Below are positions 43,641-50,175 of a DNA stretch of 64,000 bases, one piece after another. The stretch comes from Marinospirillum sp035271045 (GTDB lineage Bacteria; Pseudomonadota; Gammaproteobacteria; Pseudomonadales; Halomonadaceae). Within the stretch, counting starts at the first letter, position 1. The number at the start of each line of letters is the position of its first letter. The notes beneath the pieces were generated by a model. It searched no databases and had not been told where the DNA came from. It saw only the letters and a list, made by a program, of their open reading frames with translations. The stretch is taken from contig NZ_DATESC010000002.1 of the NCBI RefSeq assembly GCF_035271045.1, forward strand, positions 1-64,000. The letters are read 5' to 3'. Both the position numbers and the translations under genes were made by a program.

Positions 43641-44467
43641 AAATAAATCTGTCCTTCAAAAACACGTTGTGCAGGGCCGGTTAATTTAACTGAATGCCCT
43701 TCACCTAGCCATTCAAGCTGCAAAATACCACCCGGTAGCTGCATTTCAACACGGGAATCAAACCAGCCTTGTAAGCGACCATAAACCATCGCCGCTGCCG
43801 CGCCTGTGCCGGAAGAAAGAATTTCACCCGTACCACGTTCATACACCCTTAAACGCCCTTGGGTACGAGCAATAACCTGTAAAAAACCAGCATTGACGCG
43901 CCGTGGAAACAGTGGGTGGTTTTCTATGGCTGTACCTAACGCATGAACCGGCGCATTAATAACGTCGTCAACACGGGTTATGGCGTGCGGGCCGCCAATA
44001 GAAACCACGCCAATGGTTAATTGTTGCTGCGTGAGTTGCAGCGGATAGCTAATGGCTTGTGCTGGTGTTTCAAAAGGCAAGTCATCAGGGTTTAAGCGTG
44101 GTATACCCATATCTACCGTTACTTGATTGCTATCATTTAAAGTAAGAATCAGCAATCCACCCGCTGTTTCTACTCTAAGCGTTTTTTTGCTAGTGAGTCT
44201 TTTTTCTTGCACAAAGATGGCAAAACAACGTGCACCATTGCCAGAACTTTCTACTTCGCTACCATCCGCATTAAAAACGCGGTAGCAAAAATCAGTATCT
44301 GGCCTGGTGGGTGGTTCAATGATTAATAATTGATCAAAACCTACACCAAGGTTGCGGTCTGATAAGTGACGAACTTGTTCTGGGCGCAAGCGAACTTTCT
44401 GGCTGATTTGATCGACCACCATAAAGTCGTTACCTAGACCGTGCATTTTGGTGAAATGAATTAACAT
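43637..44467 (-). CDS. dapF: Diaminopimelate epimerase
   Basis: Converts LL- to meso-diaminopimelate for lysine and peptidoglycan. The two catalytic cysteines of the family correspond to those in ESSGNGARCFA (here Cys in GARC) and the second motif RGTGEILSSGTGAAAA, where the usual catalytic Cys (E-T-x-A-C-G-T-G) is replaced by Ser: GEILSSGTGAAA. This replacement is worth checking. Other landmarks: MHGLGNDFMVVD, FNADGSEVE. 276 residues, normal. Lies 12 bases after lysA. Confidence 0.92.
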   Translation of the reverse strand: MLIHFTKMHGLGNDFMVVDQISQKVRLRPEQVRHLSDRNLGVGFDQLLIIEPPTRPDTDFCYRVFNADGSEVESSGNGARCFAIFVQEKRLTSKKTLRVETAGGLLILTLNDSNQVTVDMGIPRLNPDDLPFETPAQAISYPLQLTQQQLTIGVVSIGGPHAITRVDDVINAPVHALGTAIENHPLFPRRVNAGFLQVIARTQGRLRVYERGTGEILSSGTGAAAAMVYGRLQGWFDSRVEMQLPGGILQLEWLGEGHSVKLTGPAQRVFEGQIYL

Positions 44468-44479
44468 TTTTTTAGCTCG

Positions 44480-45733
44480 TTATTTAGGTAAACATTGCTC
44501 GCCAGCCATTTGCTGTTCATAGCTTTCACGCTGACGAACAAGGTGGTATTCAGTACCATCCACCATTACTTCGGCAGGGCGATTGCGACTGTTGTAATTC
44601 GAGGCCATCGCAAAACCATAAGCACCAGCTGAGCAGACGGCTAAAAGGTCGCCTTGAATTAGGTTAAGCTGACGGTTTTTACCTAAAAAGTCGCCAGTTT
44701 CGCACACAGGACCAACAACATCCCACGTTTTGCTAACGTCTTCTTCATTAAGGCAAACGGGGATAATGTCTTGCCAAGCATCGTAAAGTGCAGGGCGTAA
44801 TAAATCGTTCATGGCAGCATCAACAATGGCAAAGTTTTTTTCTTCGCCTTCTTTTAAATACTCGACTTGCGTTAGCAAAATACCGGCATTAGCAGCAATG
44901 CCGCGCCCCGGCTCAAAGACTAATTCAAACTCACGGTCGCCTAATTTTTCTAGCAACGCCTTAATATACTCTGCGGGTGAAGGCGGTGTTTCATCGTTAT
45001 AGCGCACACCTAAGCCACCACCTAAATCTAAGTGCTGCAGCATTATGCCATCGTCAGCTAGTTGATCGATCAAGACTAATAAACGATCTAGTGCATCTAA
45101 AAAAGGCCCAAGCTCGGTAATTTGTGAACCAATATGACAATCCACGCCAATAATTTTAATGTGCTGTAAGTTGGCGGCTTGTTGATAAACTTCCCTTGCT
45201 AACTCAAAACCAATCCCAAACTTATTGGCTTTTAGCCCCGTTGAAATGTACGGATGCGTTTTAGGGTCAACATCAGGATTGACGCGAATTGAAACCGGCG
45301 CGGCTAAGCCCATTTCTTCAGCAACAGCATTAATGCGTAGCAGCTCTGGCACAGACTCTACGTTAAAGCATTTAATGCCTACTGTGAGTGCGCGACGAAT
45401 CTCTATTACTTGTTTGCCAACGCCAGAAAAAACAATTTTAGACGGATCGCCACCCGCTGCTAAAACACGCTCTAGTTCACCAATAGAAACTATGTCAAAA
45501 CCTGCGCCTAAACGCGCCAAAATATTCAACACGCCAAGGTTAGAATTGGCTTTAACGGCATAGCAAATTAAATGCGGCTGTCCAGCCAGTGGCTCAGCAT
45601 AAGCTTGGTAGCGCTGTTCTAGGCTGGCACGAGAATAAACATACAAGGGTGTACCAAATTCTTTTGCTAACTGTTGAGTAGAAACGCCTTCGGCGTGGAG
45701 TTCACCATCACTATAGGTAAAAAAGTTCATCAT
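44480..45733 (-). CDS. lysA: Diaminopimelate decarboxylase
   Basis: PLP enzyme making lysine from meso-DAP. The PLP lysine is in YAVKANSN; other motifs are HIGSQITE, LDLGGGLGVRY, EPGRGIAANAG, GPVCETGDFLG and GAYGFAMASNYNSR. 417 residues. Start at 45733 or the adjacent ATG at 45730. Downstream of lptM by 28 bases. Confidence 0.96.
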   Translation of the reverse strand: MMNFFTYSDGELHAEGVSTQQLAKEFGTPLYVYSRASLEQRYQAYAEPLAGQPHLICYAVKANSNLGVLNILARLGAGFDIVSIGELERVLAAGGDPSKIVFSGVGKQVIEIRRALTVGIKCFNVESVPELLRINAVAEEMGLAAPVSIRVNPDVDPKTHPYISTGLKANKFGIGFELAREVYQQAANLQHIKIIGVDCHIGSQITELGPFLDALDRLLVLIDQLADDGIMLQHLDLGGGLGVRYNDETPPSPAEYIKALLEKLGDREFELVFEPGRGIAANAGILLTQVEYLKEGEEKNFAIVDAAMNDLLRPALYDAWQDIIPVCLNEEDVSKTWDVVGPVCETGDFLGKNRQLNLIQGDLLAVCSAGAYGFAMASNYNSRNRPAEVMVDGTEYHLVRQRESYEQQMAGEQCLPK

Positions 45734-45761
45734 ATTAAGCGCTCAAAATAGTATTAATTAT

Positions 45762-45896
45762 TTAAAATAATGACTGCAGCAGCATTAGCTTAGTATCAGG
45801 CTGTGGCAGGTATAAATTACCTTTTTGCCCACAGCCTGTTATCAGCAACAATGCTAGCAAAGCTAGCGTTATAGGTTTAAGTATTTTTTTAACCAC
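45762..45896 (-). CDS. lptM: Small lipoprotein LptM (YifL)
   Basis: A 44-residue product MVKKILKPITLALLALLLIT-GCGQKGNLYLPQPD... The signal peptide ends in lipobox ITGC and is followed by CGQKGxLYLP, the hallmark of LptM, which aids disulfide maturation of the LptD LPS translocon. GTG start overlaps the argH stop by eight bases. The position just upstream of lysA-dapF is conserved. Too short to be picked by simple length filters. Confidence 0.9.
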   Translation of the reverse strand: MVKKILKPITLALLALLLITGCGQKGNLYLPQPDTKLMLLQSLF

Positions 45897-47343
45897 GTTC
45901 AGCCACTAAAGTTAAGGCGCGTTTGGCGGCGGCTGTTACCTGTGCTGGCGCTGTGCCACCTAAATGATCCCTTGCCGCCACTGAACCTTCTAGTGTTAGC
46001 ACGTCAAACACGTCAGCAGTAATAATGTTAGAAAATACCTGCAACTCTTCTAAAGTCATTTCTGCTAAATCACGGTTTTCTTCCACACCAAATGCCACAG
46101 ATTTACCGACGACTTCGTGAGCATCACGAAAAGCTAAACCTTTACGAACAAGGTAATCGGCCAAGTCGGTAGCAGTCGCAAAACCACGGCGGGCAGCTTC
46201 GTGCATCACATCGCGGCGTGGCTCTATGGCTGGAATCATGTCGGCAAACGCACGTAAACAGCCTTTTACCGTGTCGATAGTGTCAAATAACGGCTCTTTG
46301 TCTTCTTGGTTGTCTTTGTTGTAAGCCAAGGGCTGAGATTTCATCAGCGTTAACAAACTCATTAAATGCCCATAAACACGGCCACTTTTACCGCGCACTA
46401 GCTCTGGTACATCGGGATTTTTCTTTTGTGGCATGATAGAACTGCCCGTGCAAAAACGGTCAGGCAAGTTAATAAAGTTGAATTGTGAACTGGTCCACAG
46501 CACTAATTCTTCACTCATACGCGACATATGCATCAGCAGCAGGGCTGCAAAGCTACAAAACTCAATCGCAAAATCACGGTCAGAAACTGAATCGAGTGAG
46601 TTTTGTGACGCGCGATCAAAACCTAACAACTCAGCGGTTAAGTTACGGTCAATTGGATAAGTTGTTCCTGCTAACGCCGCTGCGCCTAACGGTAAAACAT
46701 TAACCCGCTTACGGGTATCCATTAAGCGCTCATAATCACGTTGCAGCATTTCGTTCCATGCTAATAAATGATGCCCAAAAGTAACGGGCTGGGCGGTTTG
46801 CAAATGCGTAAAACCGGGCATGATTGTGTTGGCTTCTGCTGCTGCTAACGCAATTAAGCCCGTTTGTAGGCGCGTTAATTCAGCCGCAATCACATCAATT
46901 TCATCACGTAAATACAGGCGTACATCGGTTGCAACTTGGTCGTTGCGTGAACGGCCAGTATGCAGTTTTTTGCCGGTAATACCGATGCGCTCAGTTAAAG
47001 CGGCTTCAATGTTCATGTGAACATCTTCAAGCTGTACCGACCATACAAACTTACCGCTTTCAATGTCTTGGCGAACCGCAGCTAGACCGCTAATAATATC
47101 GCTTAACTCGGCTTCAGTTAAAACACCCACCTTGGTTAACATAGTCGCGTGGGCAATCGAACCTTGAATATCGTGGTGGTAAAGGCGCTTATCAAAATTA
47201 ACCGAAGCGGTAAAACCTTCTACAAAAGCATCGGTAGGCTCGGTAAAACGCCCGCCCCAAAGCTTTTCGGTTTCAGCAACCGGATTTATTTCAGGTGCGT
47301 TTTTTATTGAATCTTTGAGGGCTGGAGCATTTTTTTGCGTCAT
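45889..47343 (-). CDS. argH: Argininosuccinate lyase
   Basis: Last step of arginine synthesis. Signature GSSIMPQKKNPDVPELVRGK with the catalytic serine, plus KLWGGRFTEP, SRNDQVATDVRLYLRD and TAQPVTFGHHLLAW. The start is set at the ATG at 47343 with GGAAAC upstream; another ATG at 47376 lies in frame. 484 residues: about 20 longer at the N-terminus than most, which suggests the start may be further in still. Confidence 0.96.
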   Translation of the reverse strand: MTQKNAPALKDSIKNAPEINPVAETEKLWGGRFTEPTDAFVEGFTASVNFDKRLYHHDIQGSIAHATMLTKVGVLTEAELSDIISGLAAVRQDIESGKFVWSVQLEDVHMNIEAALTERIGITGKKLHTGRSRNDQVATDVRLYLRDEIDVIAAELTRLQTGLIALAAAEANTIMPGFTHLQTAQPVTFGHHLLAWNEMLQRDYERLMDTRKRVNVLPLGAAALAGTTYPIDRNLTAELLGFDRASQNSLDSVSDRDFAIEFCSFAALLLMHMSRMSEELVLWTSSQFNFINLPDRFCTGSSIMPQKKNPDVPELVRGKSGRVYGHLMSLLTLMKSQPLAYNKDNQEDKEPLFDTIDTVKGCLRAFADMIPAIEPRRDVMHEAARRGFATATDLADYLVRKGLAFRDAHEVVGKSVAFGVEENRDLAEMTLEELQVFSNIITADVFDVLTLEGSVAARDHLGGTAPAQVTAAAKRALTLVAERG

Positions 47344-47448
47344 GGCGTGTTGGTTTCCAAAAGCGTTAGTTAACAATAAATTAACAAAGAATTAAGCCAA
47401 GTTTAACAGAGGGATGGAATAAAAGTCGCCACCTAGACGGGCTAAGGT

Positions 47449-47477
47449 TTGCCGCCAATTGTTGAAGGCTATATTCT
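47449..47477 (+). promoter_or_regulatory. Candidate promoter for the sodium symporter gene
   Basis: TTGCCG (47449-47454), 17-base spacer, TATTCT (47472-47477), 54 bases before the ATG at 47531. Confidence 0.4.
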
Positions 47478-47530
47478 ATCCCCTTATTAAAAGTGGGCAA
47501 TCAATCAATCATCTGATTTAAGGTTATCTT

Positions 47531-48877
47531 ATGAACGCAACAACTAAGGTACACGCCCAGTGGTCTTCACGTATGGGGTTCGTATTAGCCGCGACAGGTT
47601 CAGCGGTAGGTTTGGGTAATATTTGGAAGTTTCCTTACATGGTGGGCGAAAGCGGCGGTGCTGCTTTTGTGTTGGTTTATCTCGTTTGTATTTTCTTAAT
47701 TGGCTTGCCAATTTTAGTCAGCGAATGGTTATTGGGTCGCCGTGGTCAGAAAAACCCGATTAACACTATGCGTGATATGGCCGAGAAAAATAATGCCAGT
47801 AAAGCTTGGGTGTTGGTCGGCATCAGCGGTGTGCTGGGCGCTTTTTTAATCCTTTCTTTTTATAGTGTGATTGGTGGCTGGTCATTGGCTTATATTAAAG
47901 ATGCGGTGGTTAATAATTTTTCTGATCAAAATGCCGATGGCATTGCTGCTATTTTTAATGGCTTATTAGCAAGCCCTGCTCAATTGTTGGTGTGGCATTC
48001 GGTGTTTATGTTGTTGGTGATCGGTATTGTTGCACGCGGTGTTACTAAGGGTTTAGAGGGTGCAGCCAATATTTTAATGCCCGCCTTGGGCGTGTTGCTA
48101 TTAGTGTTGGTTGCTTATGGCGCAACGACTAGTGGTTTTTCACAAGCATTAAGCTTTATGTTTAGCCCTGATTGGTCGCAGCTAACCGGCAAAGTTGTGT
48201 TGTCTGCCTTGGGTCATGCATTTTTTACGCTGTCGTTGGGTATGGGCATTATGATGGCTTACGGTTCTTACATTGGCGAAGATATTGATTTGCTAAAAAC
48301 GGCGCGTACAGTGGTTATTATGGACACGGTAATTGCTTTAGCCGCTGGTATGGCAATTTTCCCAATTGTATTTACTGAAGGTTTAGACCTTAGTTCTGGT
48401 CCTGGTTTAATTTTTGTTACTCTGCCACTGGCATTTGGCAATATTACGGGTGGCTGGCTGGTGGGCTTGGCATTTTTTGCTTTGCTAAGTTTTGCAGCGA
48501 TTACTTCAGCCATTTCTTTGCTAGAGCCGGTGGTTGAGTTTGTTGAAGAGCGTAGCCCTTTAAGTCGTGCTACTTCAACGGTGGTTTCAGGTTTTGCTGC
48601 TTGGGCGTTGGGTTTATTGGCGCTTTTATCATTTAACGTGCTGGGTGATGTTTTAATTTTTGGCTTGAATTTCTTTGATTTGCTCGATCAACTTACCAGT
48701 AAATTTATGCTGCCTTTAACCGGCTTAGGTGGTATTTTATTTATGGCTTGGCATTTAGATAAAGAAAGCGTTCGCCAAGAGCTTAATTTGGATATTTATG
48801 ATTTTAGCTTGTGGAGTTTGTTAACCCGTTATTTAGCACCCATTGCTGTTTTAGTGGTATTTTTTACTAATCTTTAA
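47531..48877 (+). CDS. Sodium-dependent transporter of the NSS (SNF) family
   Basis: About 11 membrane segments in 448 residues. The NSS signature GSAVGLGNIWKFPYMVGESGGAAFVLVY at the first segment includes the sodium/substrate-binding unwound loop. Related to LeuT/MhsT and the tyrosine/tryptophan symporters; substrate probably an amino acid. AGGTTATCTT precedes the ATG. Confidence 0.95.
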   Translation: MNATTKVHAQWSSRMGFVLAATGSAVGLGNIWKFPYMVGESGGAAFVLVYLVCIFLIGLPILVSEWLLGRRGQKNPINTMRDMAEKNNASKAWVLVGISGVLGAFLILSFYSVIGGWSLAYIKDAVVNNFSDQNADGIAAIFNGLLASPAQLLVWHSVFMLLVIGIVARGVTKGLEGAANILMPALGVLLLVLVAYGATTSGFSQALSFMFSPDWSQLTGKVVLSALGHAFFTLSLGMGIMMAYGSYIGEDIDLLKTARTVVIMDTVIALAAGMAIFPIVFTEGLDLSSGPGLIFVTLPLAFGNITGGWLVGLAFFALLSFAAITSAISLLEPVVEFVEERSPLSRATSTVVSGFAAWALGLLALLSFNVLGDVLIFGLNFFDLLDQLTSKFMLPLTGLGGILFMAWHLDKESVRQELNLDIYDFSLWSLLTRYLAPIAVLVVFFTNL

Positions 48878-48903
48878 AGTAAATTTCTATTAATAGTAAT
48901 CAA

Positions 48904-48962
48904 CAGCAAAGGGGTAAAAGCCAATGTGTAATCAGATGAAAGTTTTGGCTGACCCTTTGCTG
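48904..48962. other. Long inverted repeat after the symporter gene
   Basis: CAGCAAAGGG (48904-48913) pairs with CCCTTTGCTG (48953-48962) and AGCCAA (48919-48924) with TTGGCT (48945-48950) in a nested stem. No strong T run follows, so it may be a 3'-end structure shared by the convergent genes. The rest of 48963-49029 shows nothing. Confidence 0.55.
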
Positions 48963-49029
48963 CGGTAGTGGGTGTGTTGGGTTTTTTGCTAACCGGTCAT
49001 AGCATACAACACTAAGGATTAACTTGTGA

Positions 49030-50088
49030 TTAACGCGTTAATATTCTGGCATCAATGGCATAAATAGTCGCTTCAATACGCCGGTTAGTGCGGTGGGCTT
49101 GTTCATTATCATTTAAGTCTAATAAGCGTGATTCACCATAACCTTTACCAATAATGCGTGCTGGGTTTACATTGAATTTCTTTGTTAATACTTCAACAAC
49201 AGCTTTAGCGCGGGCGGTAGAAAGCTTTAAATTGTATTCTTCTGTTGCAGGTGTTGAAGTATGTCCACCAATTTCAACGGCTGTATCTGGGTTCTTTACC
49301 ATAAAATCAGCTACTTTTTTAATTTCAGGGTAATAAATAGGGTCAATGTAGCTAGAGTCATTGAAGAACAAGATATTGATTTTCATGGAAACAACAAACT
49401 GTTCAACAATCGAGCAGCCATCTTCATTTACTAGGTGTGTAATGGGAGTATTTGGACAAAGGTCTAAACGATCAATAACACCATCTTTGTCTGAATCTAG
49501 GTCTGGAGTTGAAGTTATAACTGTTTGTATGGGTTTGTGTGGGTGAATAAAATCAACTTCGCTAGTATAAAACTGATAACGAATGCCACCTTTTATACCG
49601 TAATCAGTTAAGTTTTTTCTCATGCCTTGATAAGCAGCACCTTCTGCAAATAAAGACCAGCGGGAAGCAAAAGGTAGGCTTGCCCCTAAGCCTAGATTGG
49701 CAAGGGCATGACCATCGGCTGGCGTAACACTTTTAATACCAGCAAAGGCATATAAATGGTTTTTTTCAGTAAAGCGGTACATTAAATCTAAACCTAAGCG
49801 GCGTTCTTTGCCACCCTGAGCAAGTGCTGAAGCACGATCATAGTCTTGCTCTGCCCATTCAATTCTTGCGCCCCAAGAAGGGCTAAATAGTACACCTAGC
49901 TCTAGGCCAGGCCCATTACCACCATCAATGTAATCATAGTCAGCATGGTCTTTTTTCTTATCATCTGTTGTTACCGATTCATAAAAGCCGCCAATATAAA
50001 CACCTTCCTGAGCTTGTAACAAACTAGAGTAGGCAAACATAGCGCCACTGATTAGAAGAATTTTACTGGTATGCACTCTAAACCTCAA
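49030..50088 (-). CDS. OmpA-family outer-membrane protein with thrombospondin type 3 repeat
   Basis: Signal peptide (MRFRVHTSKILLISGAMFAYSSLLQA), a beta-barrel-like region (about 30-185), a short calcium-binding type 3 repeat DLDSDKDGVIDRLDLCPNTP, and a C-terminal OmpA peptidoglycan-binding domain with GGHTSTPATEEYNLKLSTARA and ESRLLDLNDNEQAHRTNRRIE. The position after the type I secretion genes suggests it anchors the locus to the cell wall, but a terminator separates it from the adhesin gene. 352 residues. Confidence 0.9.
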   Translation of the reverse strand: MRFRVHTSKILLISGAMFAYSSLLQAQEGVYIGGFYESVTTDDKKKDHADYDYIDGGNGPGLELGVLFSPSWGARIEWAEQDYDRASALAQGGKERRLGLDLMYRFTEKNHLYAFAGIKSVTPADGHALANLGLGASLPFASRWSLFAEGAAYQGMRKNLTDYGIKGGIRYQFYTSEVDFIHPHKPIQTVITSTPDLDSDKDGVIDRLDLCPNTPITHLVNEDGCSIVEQFVVSMKINILFFNDSSYIDPIYYPEIKKVADFMVKNPDTAVEIGGHTSTPATEEYNLKLSTARAKAVVEVLTKKFNVNPARIIGKGYGESRLLDLNDNEQAHRTNRRIEATIYAIDARILTR

Positions 50089-50099
50089 AATTTAATAAA

Positions 50100-50137
50100 A
50101 ATAAAAAACGGCATAAAACAAGGGTGCTTTATGCCGT
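50100..50137 (-). terminator. Strong terminator between the repeat adhesin and the OmpA-type gene
   Basis: ACGGCATAAA/TTTATGCCGT with a 10-base loop; on the minus strand TTTTTTATTTTT follows. Confidence 0.9.
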
Positions 50138-50175
50138 TATGCTAATTTATATTTTAACTGATTATTTGTTAATCA

